Shown here one piece after another: positions 1 to 10,473 of a DNA stretch of 64,000 nt. The position numbers were made by a program, and so were the translations under genes. The notes beneath the pieces were generated by a model. It did no database searches and was not told the origin of the DNA. It saw only the letters and a program-made list of their open reading frames with translations. The stretch covers positions 1,922,001-1,986,000 of the forward strand of contig CP053915.1 in the NCBI GenBank assembly GCA_021496925.1, read 5' to 3'. Position 1 is the stretch's first letter, and every line of letters starts with the position of its first letter. This DNA is from Acidovorax sp. YS12. Lineage in GTDB: Bacteria > Pseudomonadota > Gammaproteobacteria > Burkholderiales > Burkholderiaceae_C.

Positions 1-2
1 AT

Positions 3-905
3 ATTGAAAAGAAATACACCAATCAGAATTGGCTGATTGGCGACGAGATCACATTCAACGACCAATGGATGATTCTGGCGGGACTGAATCACTCTAATAT
101 CAATACCCGGATGTACAATCCAGCAGGCGTTCAAATTTCGCAATACAACAAGTCAGCGAACACCCCATCGGCATCGATCATCTATAAGCCAAAATCAAAC
201 ATCACGACCTATGTCTCTTATCTTGAATCACTTGAGGCAGGCCCCAGTGTTCCGAGCGACCCAAGATATACCAATGCTGGCCAGGTTCTTTCTCCCACCA
301 TCAGCAAACAACTGGAAGTAGGCGCAAAAGCAGACTTGGGGAAATTACTGCTTACGGCGGCTCTTTTCAAAATCAATAGAGCCAATAGCTATACCCAATA
401 CCATGACAATGGCAGTATGACAATTGATCAAAACGGGAGGCAAGAGCATAAGGGAATTGAGCTGACTGCGACAGGAAAAATCAGCAACCGTCTTACCGTG
501 TATGGCGGCGGAACATTTGTTGATGCCACAGTGAAAAAAACAAATACCCCGCATGACCAAGGAAGAAGACCTGCCGCAGTGGCGAACCGCAAGTTATCAA
601 TGTATGCTGAATACAGGGTCAGAAAATTAAATGGAATTTATTTGACGGGTGGATTTTCTCATGTGGGCTCCATCAACCTGAAAGATACGGAAACGATCAG
701 CGGCCACCGGATCGATGTTCCTTCCTACACAGTGGTTGATGCGGGCTTGAGATATGAAACGCGCTTTGACGGCTCTCCTTTGATTGCCCGCCTCAGCGTT
801 TCTAATGTTACAAACAAGCATTATTGGATTGTCGGAGCCATTGGAAACTCGTTCATGCTTGGCGCACCAAGAACCGTTAGCTTTTCACTGACAAGAAAAT
901 TTTAA
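3..905 (+). CDS. TonB-dependent siderophore receptor, C-terminal part (cut by window edge)
   Basis: The reading frame is open from the first bases of the window, so only the last 300 residues of an outer-membrane receptor are present. The segment is rich in alternating beta-strand sequence and ends SFSLTRKF, an aromatic C-terminus expected of a 22-strand barrel recognised by the BAM complex. The stretch YETRFDGSPLIARLSVSNVT, followed by NKHYW, is the typical penultimate strand of ferric-siderophore receptors. The plug and TonB box lie outside the window. Base composition is much more AT-rich than that of nearly all later genes, with codons such as AAA, AAT and ATA common, which suggests acquisition from another lineage. 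The siderophore cannot be told. Confidence 0.85.
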   Translation: MEKKYTNQNWLIGDEITFNDQWMILAGLNHSNINTRMYNPAGVQISQYNKSANTPSASIIYKPKSNITTYVSYLESLEAGPSVPSDPRYTNAGQVLSPTISKQLEVGAKADLGKLLLTAALFKINRANSYTQYHDNGSMTIDQNGRQEHKGIELTATGKISNRLTVYGGGTFVDATVKKTNTPHDQGRRPAAVANRKLSMYAEYRVRKLNGIYLTGGFSHVGSINLKDTETISGHRIDVPSYTVVDAGLRYETRFDGSPLIARLSVSNVTNKHYWIVGAIGNSFMLGAPRTVSFSLTRKF

Positions 906-1005
906 AAATCGTCGCACCGGTTGAGAAATTATTTTTTAAAAAACACGTTGATTTTCTTCAAAACCTGGCTTCGTTAGGTATCATCTTGCCTATAGAAATA
1001 TCAAT

Positions 1006-1020
1006 ACGACGTTGGGTCGT
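1006..1020. promoter_or_regulatory. Short inverted repeat in the leader of the gene at 1045
   Basis: ACGAC and GTCGT flank GTTGG, forming a 5-bp-arm palindrome about 25 bases before the start codon of the next gene. It could be an operator or a small leader hairpin. A strong purine-rich ribosome-binding site (GGGGGAGG) lies between it and the ATG. Confidence 0.3.
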
Positions 1021-1044
1021 AACTACGCTTAACGGGGGAGGCTT

Positions 1045-1941
1045 ATGTCGAAATTTCAGCGAGGGATCGGCGCCAAGTTTGTGGAACGGCTGAATGCCGA
1101 ATACAGCAAGGGAGGGTGGTGGCAGACCATTGCCGATGACCGTGATCTGTTCATCGCGGTCCGCAAGGACTACATCAATGTCTATCTGAACGGCTCCAGC
1201 TTACTCAAGTTGTGGCTGGAAGGCGATGAGTTGGTCGGCGAAACGCATTACAAGTACCTGCTTGCCCCGGAAGCCCTGCGCCCCTACGTCAAGGTCGTGG
1301 GCGGACAGGCGCTTATCGAATCGCACGCAGACCTGTTCCAGTCGAACCTCTCAAACTTGCAGGCACTGAAACGCGCTGCCGATGCCTATTCGGGCGGCGA
1401 GAAATCTGGGGTACACCAGATCGTGATGAGCAACCCCAACGTTATCGATGTAGAAATCGCCTTTGGTGCTGGAAACGAGAGGACAGGTAGCATCAAGGCA
1501 AACCGTATTGATTTCGCGGCGCTACGTCAAAAGCCTGCAGGGTTGGAGGTTGTCTTTTACGAGGCCAAACAGTTTTCCAATAAAGAGCTGAGGGCCTGGG
1601 GGACAGATGTTCCTGTCCTTGACCAACTACGCCGCTACGAATCCTTCTTGCGAAGCGAGCAGCTGGCGCTTATCGAGTCGTACCGGACGGTCTGCGAAAA
1701 CCTTATTACCCTGGATGGGGTCAGGGAACGCTACGCACCAATGCAGACCGCGATGCGCGAACTGCCCAATTTTGGTATTCAGAGCGAAGTAAGACTTGTT
1801 GTCTTTGGCTTCGACAATGACCAGAAGAATGGTGCTAATTGGCGTGGGCATCGGGACAAACTGAAGGCCGCACTGGGCGACAAGCTGCTCCTCAAAGGCG
1901 AGGCCAAAGATTTCACGAACGGCATTGCGTCCCCGCTGTGA
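1045..1941 (+). CDS. Hypothetical protein with a possible PD-(D/E)XK nuclease core
   Basis: A 298-residue protein I do not recognise as a named family. The start is well supported by GGGGGAGG seven bases upstream. In the middle of the protein are Asp156 (RIDFA), then the strand EVVFYEAK with Glu173 and Lys175, then QLRRY (Gln194, Tyr198). This D...ExK...QxxxY order is the catalytic layout of RecB-like PD-(D/E)XK nucleases. It has no signal peptide or membrane segment. It stands alone between an AT-rich receptor gene and a convergent housekeeping gene, with composition intermediate between the two, as expected for an accessory gene. A defence or repair role is possible, but nothing here proves one; the nuclease reading is inference from motif spacing. 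Confidence 0.55.
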   Translation: MSKFQRGIGAKFVERLNAEYSKGGWWQTIADDRDLFIAVRKDYINVYLNGSSLLKLWLEGDELVGETHYKYLLAPEALRPYVKVVGGQALIESHADLFQSNLSNLQALKRAADAYSGGEKSGVHQIVMSNPNVIDVEIAFGAGNERTGSIKANRIDFAALRQKPAGLEVVFYEAKQFSNKELRAWGTDVPVLDQLRRYESFLRSEQLALIESYRTVCENLITLDGVRERYAPMQTAMRELPNFGIQSEVRLVVFGFDNDQKNGANWRGHRDKLKAALGDKLLLKGEAKDFTNGIASPL

Positions 1942-2087
1942 AAGGCCGAAGCCCTGAGAGTGCGTATATGGACTCCCCCACAGCAGCAAGAGCCTGATTG
2001 ATTGGGGACCAAAGGGTAAAAAACCTGCAGTCGTATATCCGGCATCTGTAGTGGGATCTGGTGCTGGGGCTGGGGCAGGCGCAGGTG

Positions 2088-2942
2088 TCAGGTGAGCGCT
2101 GGTGCAATGCGTAGGCTTGGCATTTTGGTACCGCCTTCTCGGGACGAGGAAACCGCGAATGCCTCCGCCCCTCGCGCCAGAGCCCGCAGGCGCTGGTGTG
2201 CATTCCCCTCCCACTGCGGTGGCAACTGGCGTTTCGCCTGCAGGTAGTGGTGGCTGAACACGTCCAGATAGGCATCCAGCGTCAGCGCGGCATGGGAGTC
2301 ACCCGCCAATTCCAGGCACAGTGCGGCCACCTCAGCGGTGCAGAAATGGTCGCCACGCCTGGAGTGGCGCAGCACATAGCGTGACACCTGCTCGGGCGCC
2401 AGACTCAAAACAGGCAAGTGGTTCAGATAGGGGCTTTTGCGGAACATCTTGCGGGCCTCGGGCCATGTGGCGTCCAGCAGCACCAACAAAGGGCGTTTGG
2501 CAGTGGCTAGGCCGCCCGGTGCGCAGGCGCTCACCGTCGTCACCACCCGCTCAGCCTGTGCGAACTCGCCCGGGAACACCACCAGCGGCTCCCACTGCGG
2601 GTCGGCCAGCAGCGCCAACAACCCGGGGGCCACCTCGGTACGCGCCCAGCCAAAGGCAAAGGTGTCGGGTACCACGTCAGCAATCAGCCAGCCGGTATTG
2701 CTTGGCTTGAGGGGCTCAATATCGGCCATCAACAAGCACACCCCCGCGCGCGTAGGAACCACAGGTCGGACACCGCACAGGCAGTGGCTAGGCACCAGGC
2801 GGCAGCCAGGGCAGCGATCACCTTTGGGGCCGCCCCGCGCCAAAAACGGCTTGCTGCTACGCGCCAGGCGCTCGGCGCGCAGGCGGGAGACGGCATGGGG
2901 GACGGCAAGGAAAGAGGTCGAGAGACTGTCGTGTGGGTTCAT
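2088..2942 (-). CDS. tapT: DTW-domain protein, probable tRNA-uridine aminocarboxypropyltransferase (TapT/YfiP-like)
   Basis: Probable SPOUT-related enzyme that transfers the 3-amino-3-carboxypropyl group of S-adenosylmethionine to a tRNA uridine (acp3U). A zinc-type knuckle is visible at C44-x2-C47-x6-C54-x-C56. The family-defining motif appears as DATW at 157-160 followed by PEARKM, where most members have DGTW. At 284 residues it is longer than the E. coli protein, mainly at both ends. The frame is open 13 codons further upstream (to 2981), but that ATG has no ribosome-binding site and its extension is basic and unlike the family, so the ATG at 2942 is preferred. The assignment to TapT rather than another DTW paralogue (TuaA-like) is by general resemblance. 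Confidence 0.75.
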   Translation of the reverse strand: MNPHDSLSTSFLAVPHAVSRLRAERLARSSKPFLARGGPKGDRCPGCRLVPSHCLCGVRPVVPTRAGVCLLMADIEPLKPSNTGWLIADVVPDTFAFGWARTEVAPGLLALLADPQWEPLVVFPGEFAQAERVVTTVSACAPGGLATAKRPLLVLLDATWPEARKMFRKSPYLNHLPVLSLAPEQVSRYVLRHSRRGDHFCTAEVAALCLELAGDSHAALTLDAYLDVFSHHYLQAKRQLPPQWEGNAHQRLRALARGAEAFAVSSSREGGTKMPSLRIAPALT

Positions 2943-3130
2943 CGCGTCCGAGCGTACCCTTCTTCGGTTGAAGAACGGCACCGCCGGGCGTTCTTGCGCT
3001 TTGACGTTGCCCCGCCATGTGGGGGCAGTGCATGCTTTCGATTCCGGTATCCTGGCCGCAAATGAAGCGCGCCAGGTCGTAGCCAGTCAATGTGCCATGG
3101 CACACTGGTTGTGCATACTAAAACACGCAG

Positions 3131-3166
3131 AAAATAAAAAACCCCAAGTGAATCAACCACTTGGGG
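3131..3166 (-). terminator. Rho-independent terminator of the tRNA-Ser gene
   Basis: CCCCAAGTG (3142-3150) pairs perfectly with CACTTGGGG (3158-3166) around a 7-base loop. Read on the minus strand, the hairpin is followed by a T-rich run at 3141-3131. It lies just downstream of the tRNA. Confidence 0.85.
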
Positions 3167-3174
3167 CTATTTAT

Positions 3175-3264
<90 letters not shown>

Positions 3265-3326
3265 TGTGAGCCGAAGCTAGCATTATATCTGCAATTCTTG
3301 CGATCTGGCGGCAAGACCTTTACGCC

Positions 3327-4643
<1,317 letters not shown>

Positions 4644-4726
4644 AGGCCGCAATTCTAGGGGTGGCACACCGTAGCCGGTAACATAGCCACGGCCTGCCAC
4701 GCTGGGAGGCGCATCAAGGAGGGGGC

Positions 4727-5416
4727 ATGTTCTTTGTGTTCGGCCCAGGCGGCCAGATGTTCCGGGGCAGCGCTGACCAGCTCGCCCAAGTCGGGCCCGT
4801 GCGGCGCCTGCAGCGCACACGCGCGGTGCAGATGCAAAGCACCAACATCGAGGAAAACGGCCCCGTGCCATTCTTCCCGCCGCCGCAAGCCCCTGCCCCC
4901 CGGCCACTGGTGCAGGACGCGGTGGCCGCATACACCCAGACGGCGCAAGGGCCACAGGAGCCGCGGCAGCCCCTGACCCACGTGCGCGACGTGATGAGCC
5001 GGAGCATGCTCACCATCCCTCCCGACATGTCCATCGGCGAAGCATGGCAGCGCCTGGCCGAACGCAACCTGGGCCAAGCCCCCGTGACATCTCCCGAAGG
5101 GCAGGTCGTCGGCCTGCTCTTGCGCGCCGACATGGCACCGCTGGAGCTTCTCCCCGCGCCCGACACGCAGCACCAGGCCCTGGCGCAGCGCACCGCCGCC
5201 GAGGTGATGGTCAGCCCGGTCCCCACGGTGGACAGCGGCACGGAGCTGCGCCGCGTTGCTCGCGTGCTGATCGATGCGGATTTGCCCGGACTGCCCGTGA
5301 CCGATGCCGCAGGCCAGCTCGAAGGCTTCATTTCGCGCACCGATATCCTGCGCGCCGTGGCCGCGGACCCGCCACTCGATCTATGGAGCGGACCACGCCC
5401 CGCGCAAAGGATCTAG
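4727..5416 (+). CDS. CBS-domain protein
   Basis: 229 residues with a Pro-rich N-terminal third (about 1-80) of unknown function, then two CBS repeats (roughly 86-142 and 152-212), the usual tandem pair that forms a Bateman module binding adenine nucleotides. Typical features are DVMSRSMLTIPPDMSIGEA in the first repeat and FISRTDILRAV at the end of the second. There is no attached enzyme or transporter domain, so it is probably a soluble regulatory subunit or nucleotide sensor. It is divergent from serS and convergent with the histidine kinase downstream. The ATG follows AGGAGG closely. Confidence 0.85.
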   Translation: MFFVFGPGGQMFRGSADQLAQVGPVRRLQRTRAVQMQSTNIEENGPVPFFPPPQAPAPRPLVQDAVAAYTQTAQGPQEPRQPLTHVRDVMSRSMLTIPPDMSIGEAWQRLAERNLGQAPVTSPEGQVVGLLLRADMAPLELLPAPDTQHQALAQRTAAEVMVSPVPTVDSGTELRRVARVLIDADLPGLPVTDAAGQLEGFISRTDILRAVAADPPLDLWSGPRPAQRI

Positions 5417-7158
5417 AGAACGTCAGCCGAAGGCAAGGGCAGCGTGATGGTGAACGTCGATCCCTTGCCCACCTGCGACTCCAGCGTCAACTGCCCGCCC
5501 ACCAGCTCGGCCAATGCACGCGAAAGCGACAGGCCCAGCCCGGTTCCTCCATGCTCGTAGCTGATGTGCGCATGGCCCTGGCTGAATTTCTCGAAGATCC
5601 GGGCCTGCTGCTCCGCAGGAATGCCGGAGCCTGTGTCGCGGACATGGATCCGCACATGGCGCGCATCCGGCGCAAGCTCGGCCTCCAGGCTGATGCTGCC
5701 CTCGGTTGTGAACTTGATCGCGTTGGACAGCAGGTTGTTGATCATCTGCTTGAGCTTGAGCCGGTCGGTCACCAGCGTGGCGGGCAATTGCGCCGACACG
5801 CTCATGTGCAGCGCCAGGTTCTTGGAAACGGCGCTGACACGGAACAGGTCGGCCACCTCGCGCAGCAGTGGCCGCAGTGCCACGGGCTCCATGTGGGTCG
5901 GCATCGCCCCTGCCTCAATCTTGGCCAGGTCGAGAATTTCAGTCAGCAAGGCATTCAGGTGCTCGGCCGCCTGGCGGATCAAGCCCGATTGCTCACGCAC
6001 CCGCACCTCGCTGCTGCGCAGCTCCATGAGTTCGGCAAAGCCCCGTATGCTGGTCAGCGGCGTGCGCAACTCGTGCGACATGGCCGCCAGGAATTCGCTC
6101 TTGGCCTGATTCGCGCGCTGCGCTTGCGCCTCGCTGCGCTGCAGCGCGGCATGGCTCCGTGCCAGCCGCTGGACGCTGTTCAGGAATACCGAAACAAAAG
6201 CCACCACGGCCACCGTCAACAATGCCGAGAGCAACAGCACGATGTTGCGGGTGGCACGCCATGAGGCAAACGCCTCCTCCTGCGAAGTGCCGCTCAGCAC
6301 GGCCAAGGGATAGGCACCGATCCGGCTATAGCCGATGACGCGCTCCAGCCTGTCGGAAGACGCCGACAGGCTGGCCCCATGGTCCTGCGCCCGCAGTATC
6401 CGTACCAGGGACTCCGGCAGCCACATGCCAGTCTCGGTACTCGCGCCGCCAATGACGCGAGCCCGCACCGCGCCATCCAGCCCCGCAAGCACGACGCCCC
6501 CCTGGCTGCCCAGTTGCACGCCACGGTACACGTCGGTGAAATGGCTCTGGTTCAGCGACGCCACCACCACGCCCAGCGTCCGGCCGTCGGCGGAAACGAC
6601 CTTGCGCGACATCTGGATGGCCCAGACTCCGGACACCTTGCCACGCAGCGCCTGGCTGAAGAACAAGCCGTCGTGCAGCATGCCCGGCGGCGGCAGCGAG
6701 GGGACGCTGGGTGCCAAATGCACACGGATGTGGTCACGCTCCATGAGGCTCACATGCTGGCTGCGCGTGCCATCGGGGTCAAGGTTGCTGCCGACGAACC
6801 GCCCATCGCTCCCCACGAACGACAGCTGCGTCAGGATGTGCGGCACCATGCCCGTTTCGTTGGCGATGCGCACGACCTCCCGGCTGTCGAACCCGGCCGC
6901 CTCCACCCCGCGCCCCAGCCGCAGCATGGCCTGGTCCACGGTGTCGAGGATGCGCAGCGTGTGCTCCTTCAGCGCCATGGCCGTGTTGGTGTTCTGCCGC
7001 ATCTCCGCCTGCAGCGTCTCCTGCCACTGCCAGCGCAGCAGCCCGGCGATGGCCGCCCACCCGCCCAGGAGCACCAGGGCGCTGAACGCACAGGCGACGA
7101 CCCAGTAGACGCTGCCCGGCCCACCCCGCCAGCGGCGCCAATACGTGACCGATTTCAT
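5413..7158 (-). CDS. Membrane sensor histidine kinase with a periplasmic sensing domain
   Basis: 581 residues. TM helix at about 19-41, a large periplasmic region (42-300) that looks like a PDC/Cache-type sensor, a second TM at about 304-327, a short coiled linker, then HisKA with the phospho-acceptor His362 in SHELRTP and an HATPase domain with N-box (LLSNAIKF, Asn479), DTGSGIP and GGTGLGL. No receiver domain is fused. Its ATG overlaps the stop of the upstream kinase gene by four bases, so it is translationally coupled as the last gene of a five-gene operon starting at 11614. The signal is unknown; the solute-binding protein two genes upstream is a natural partner. Confidence 0.9.
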   Translation of the reverse strand: MKSVTYWRRWRGGPGSVYWVVACAFSALVLLGGWAAIAGLLRWQWQETLQAEMRQNTNTAMALKEHTLRILDTVDQAMLRLGRGVEAAGFDSREVVRIANETGMVPHILTQLSFVGSDGRFVGSNLDPDGTRSQHVSLMERDHIRVHLAPSVPSLPPPGMLHDGLFFSQALRGKVSGVWAIQMSRKVVSADGRTLGVVVASLNQSHFTDVYRGVQLGSQGGVVLAGLDGAVRARVIGGASTETGMWLPESLVRILRAQDHGASLSASSDRLERVIGYSRIGAYPLAVLSGTSQEEAFASWRATRNIVLLLSALLTVAVVAFVSVFLNSVQRLARSHAALQRSEAQAQRANQAKSEFLAAMSHELRTPLTSIRGFAELMELRSSEVRVREQSGLIRQAAEHLNALLTEILDLAKIEAGAMPTHMEPVALRPLLREVADLFRVSAVSKNLALHMSVSAQLPATLVTDRLKLKQMINNLLSNAIKFTTEGSISLEAELAPDARHVRIHVRDTGSGIPAEQQARIFEKFSQGHAHISYEHGGTGLGLSLSRALAELVGGQLTLESQVGKGSTFTITLPLPSADVL

Positions 7159-9641
7159 TGCAGCGCCGCCGGCATGGTGTCGGTATAGCCCGCGGTGGGC
7201 AGGCTGATATGGAAAATCGCGCCGCCGTCGGGCGCATTCGCCGCGTGGATGTGGCCACCGTGCGCGGTGACGATCTTCTGGCAGATGGCCAGCCCGAGGC
7301 CCGTGCCGCCGGACCCGTCGCGGGTCTTGCTCGACTGCACGAAGGCCTGGAACACCGCCTCCAGCTCCGCCGGCGGAATGCCCGGCCCCTGGTCGCGTAC
7401 CGCGATATGGATGGTGAAATCATCCGGCAAACCGGCACTGATCTGGATGGCCCGCCCCTCGGGCGAGAACTTCACGGCGTTCGCCAGCACGTTGCGGACC
7501 ACCTGGGCAAAGCGCACCGGGTCGATCTTGGCCTCCAGGGGGATGCGGCCCAACTGCAGTTGCAGCGCCAATCGCTTGGCCTGCAGCTGGGACGCCAGTT
7601 CGGCCGCCACCGCCTCGATGATGTCGCGCACATCATGGGGCTCGAAATGGAAGGCGCCCACCGTGCTCTCGATCTTGGACATGTCAAGCAGGTCGTTGAC
7701 CAGCTCCAGCATGCGCTGCCCGGCGGCATGGATGTCGCCGAACATCGCGGCCAGCTTCTCGTGCTGGCGGCCGCGCAGCATGCCCAGTTCCGAAAAGCCC
7801 AGGATGGACTGCAGCGGCGTGCGCAGCTCATGGCTGATGTTGGCCACGAACTCGCTCTGGGCGCGCGAAGCCTGCTCGGCCAGGTCGCGTGCCGCGAGAT
7901 AGTCGGTGATGTCCATCTTCACGATCAGCAGGCCGATCGGCTCGCCCTGGTGGGACAGCAGGCGCACCTTGGTCACCTGCACGTCGCGCACACTGCCATC
8001 GGGGCGGTGCAGGCGCTCCTCGTAGCGCATCTGGCCGCCAACGCGCAGCAGCTCGTCGTTGTGCGCGTCATAGGCCTGCGCCTCCTGCGGCGGCAGAAAC
8101 TCCCGGTTGTGCCGCCCCAGCACCTGGTCGCGCGGCAGCCCCATGAAGTGCTCCCAGGCCTGGTTGACCATGAGGAAATGGCCCTGCAGGTCGATCAGGC
8201 AAACCGGCAGCGGGTTCGACTCCAGCAACTGGCTGCTGAACGCCAACTGCTCCTGCAGGTGCATCTGCGTGGCCAGCAGCGTGGTGACGTCGGCGGCGCT
8301 GCCGGCAAATCCGCGCAGCCGCCCATCGCGCGCCAGCAGGGGCACCACCGAGATATCGAGCACCCGGATCTCGCCGCTGGCCCCCATGAGCCGGGCCTGC
8401 ACGGTGCGCACGCCCGGGGGCTGCCCGGGGGCGAACAATGACTCGATCCTCTCGCGGCACTCGGGCAGCACCATGTCGCGCAAGTGCCGGCCTCTTGCCG
8501 ATTCGGGACTCTGCTGCGTCATCGCGTGCCAGCGCGCATTGACGAAACGCAGGGTGCCCTGCGGGTCGGTGCGGAAGATCAGGTCCTGCACGCTCTTGAA
8601 CAGCACCGACAGTTCCTGCTCGCGCCGCGCGATCTCCTGCAGCGCCTCGTCGCGCTCGCGCCGGGCCGCTTCGCGCGCGCGGGCATTGCGCCAGGCGCTG
8701 AAGGTCATCAGGCCGATGAGCGCCAGCGCCAGCGCCATGAAGGCCAGCGGCCCGCGCAGGGTAAGCAGCCAGCGCCGCAGGGTCGAGGCATAGGGTTGCT
8801 CCACCAGGCTGACCAGCGGCTGGCTGGCCGCGCGGTGCCAGGCGCCCAGGCTGCGCCCGCCAAGGGACTGCACCGGCCCATAGACACCCTTGCGCGCCGC
8901 GTCCATGCCGTAGTAGACGTGTCCACCCAGGCTGGCGCCCTGCGCCAGGGCATCGCTGCCTACATGGCTGAGCAAACGGCCGTCATCCAGCGCCAGATAA
9001 ACGCCCGTGCCCGGGGGGCTCATGTCCAGCAATTGCTGCTGGTACTGCGCCAGAGCGTCGGGACTGAACTGCGCCACCAGCAGCACATGCCGCCCGTTCG
9101 GCAGTGGCACGCGGCGCAGCAGCGGAATGAAGCCCAGGCGCGAAGGCGCGCCCTGCGGCACCTTCTCCGTCAAGGTCCGGCCAGGCGTCCACGGGCCGAT
9201 GGCCATTCGTTCGCCCAGCACGGGCTGGGTCAGCAGGCGCTGCAGATCCACCTGGCCGCCCCGGTCCGCCTGCTGGGTCGAGACCAGCACCCGGCCCTGC
9301 GGACTCACCAGCGCCAGGCTGCGCAGGAACGGCAGGCTCTGCAGGTAGTACTGCTGCTGGGCTTCGAGCCGGTCGAGCGCATCGGGCGCCTGCAGCAGGC
9401 TGTTGGCCAGGTTGTCCAGCGCCTGGCCGCCGACCTCGAAGACCTGGCTGACATGGGCGTCGAGCACGCTCGCCATCAGTTCGAGCCGCTGCTGGTCGCG
9501 CTGCTTCATGTCGTCCAGCCCGCGCCACATCAGCACCATGGTGCCGGCGAGCACGCCCAGGATCAGGGCCCCGCCCACCGCCAGCACGCGGCGGCGCGGC
9601 AACTGCAACAGGCGCGCATAGCGCAGGAAAAACGAAGGCAT
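7155..9641 (-). CDS. PAS-domain membrane histidine kinase
   Basis: 828 residues. TM helix at about 19-39, a periplasmic double-Cache-like region to about 285, a second TM (LAFMALALALIGLMTF region), then two PAS domains (near LIFRTDPQGTLRFVN and VCLIDLQGHFLMVNQ). HisKA carries the phosphorylatable His604 in ISHELRTP, and the HATPase domain has ANAVKFSPEG, DQGPGIP and GGTGLGLAI. No receiver is attached. It follows the solute-binding-protein gene by 16 bases and overlaps the next kinase by four bases. Two complete kinases in series in one operon, both with large periplasmic sensors, suggests two inputs to the single receiver encoded first in the operon. Confidence 0.9.
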   Translation of the reverse strand: MPSFFLRYARLLQLPRRRVLAVGGALILGVLAGTMVLMWRGLDDMKQRDQQRLELMASVLDAHVSQVFEVGGQALDNLANSLLQAPDALDRLEAQQQYYLQSLPFLRSLALVSPQGRVLVSTQQADRGGQVDLQRLLTQPVLGERMAIGPWTPGRTLTEKVPQGAPSRLGFIPLLRRVPLPNGRHVLLVAQFSPDALAQYQQQLLDMSPPGTGVYLALDDGRLLSHVGSDALAQGASLGGHVYYGMDAARKGVYGPVQSLGGRSLGAWHRAASQPLVSLVEQPYASTLRRWLLTLRGPLAFMALALALIGLMTFSAWRNARAREAARRERDEALQEIARREQELSVLFKSVQDLIFRTDPQGTLRFVNARWHAMTQQSPESARGRHLRDMVLPECRERIESLFAPGQPPGVRTVQARLMGASGEIRVLDISVVPLLARDGRLRGFAGSAADVTTLLATQMHLQEQLAFSSQLLESNPLPVCLIDLQGHFLMVNQAWEHFMGLPRDQVLGRHNREFLPPQEAQAYDAHNDELLRVGGQMRYEERLHRPDGSVRDVQVTKVRLLSHQGEPIGLLIVKMDITDYLAARDLAEQASRAQSEFVANISHELRTPLQSILGFSELGMLRGRQHEKLAAMFGDIHAAGQRMLELVNDLLDMSKIESTVGAFHFEPHDVRDIIEAVAAELASQLQAKRLALQLQLGRIPLEAKIDPVRFAQVVRNVLANAVKFSPEGRAIQISAGLPDDFTIHIAVRDQGPGIPPAELEAVFQAFVQSSKTRDGSGGTGLGLAICQKIVTAHGGHIHAANAPDGGAIFHISLPTAGYTDTMPAALQ

Positions 9642-9657
9642 GGGCAGCAGTCAGCCG

Positions 9658-10473
9658 TCAAGGCAAGGTGATGGATTCGAGGCCATGGCGCCGGGCCGCG
9701 GCGGCCAGGCGGCCGTCCTGGCGGATCCGCGCCACGAAGGCATTGAGCGTCGCCAGCCACTCGGCGTCGCCGGGCTTGCTGGCATAGGCGTAGGGCAGCG
9801 CATGGAAAGGCCGGGGCGGCGCGATCAGCGCCGCCCAGTCCACATTCCCGGCCAGCGCATGGCCGTAGGGGTAGTCTGTCATGAAGACATCGATGCGGCC
9901 CGCCAGGAGTTCGCGTTCGCGCGTGAGCGGCGGCGTTATGGCCACCAGGCTGGCGTGGCGCAGGCGCTCGCGCATCACCGGCTCCATGAACGTGCCCGCC
10001 TGCACGCCGACGAGCACGCCGGGCTGGTCGATGTCGGCCCACTGCCGCACCACGCGGCTGGTGCGCATGCTGATGGCGTGGATGTCGCTGTGCAGGTAGG
10101 GGGTGGAGAACGCCAGCTTCTCCATGCGCCCGGGCAGCATGGCGATGCCGAACATGGCCACGTCGCAGCGGTTGCCCAGAAGGTCGGGCACCAGCGCGGG
10201 AAAGGACGAGTCCACGAACACCACCGGCAGGTGCAGGTCGGCCCCCAGCGCCTCGGCCATCTCGATGTCCAGCCCGCCGAGGCGGCCCGAACGCGGCTCA
10301 CGCCAGGTGATGCCCTGGTAGCCGGGCCAGATGCACACCTTGAGCTCGCCACTGGTGCGCACGCGCGCGAGCACCTCGCCCGCGCGCCCCTGCGAGCCGG
10401 CCAGGCTGGCCCAGAGCGCCATCAGGCAGAGCAGCGCCGCGCGCCCGGCCAAGGGGAAGCGCCCGTCCTTCAT
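9658..10473 (-). CDS. Periplasmic solute-binding protein, family 3 (amino-acid type), orphan
   Basis: 271 residues. An N-terminal signal peptide (RAALLCLMALWASLAGSQG) is followed by the family-3 fold: VRTSGELKVCIWPGYQGITW at the first strand, LGGLDIEMAEALG, then VDSSFPALVPDLLGNRCDVAM. The ATG at 10473 overlaps the stop of the HD-GYP gene (ATGA). There is no permease or ATPase nearby, and the gene lies between a c-di-GMP phosphodiesterase and two histidine kinases, so it more likely presents a ligand to the kinase sensors than feeds a transporter. That role is inference. Confidence 0.85.
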   Translation of the reverse strand: MKDGRFPLAGRAALLCLMALWASLAGSQGRAGEVLARVRTSGELKVCIWPGYQGITWREPRSGRLGGLDIEMAEALGADLHLPVVFVDSSFPALVPDLLGNRCDVAMFGIAMLPGRMEKLAFSTPYLHSDIHAISMRTSRVVRQWADIDQPGVLVGVQAGTFMEPVMRERLRHASLVAITPPLTRERELLAGRIDVFMTDYPYGHALAGNVDWAALIAPPRPFHALPYAYASKPGDAEWLATLNAFVARIRQDGRLAAAARRHGLESITLP

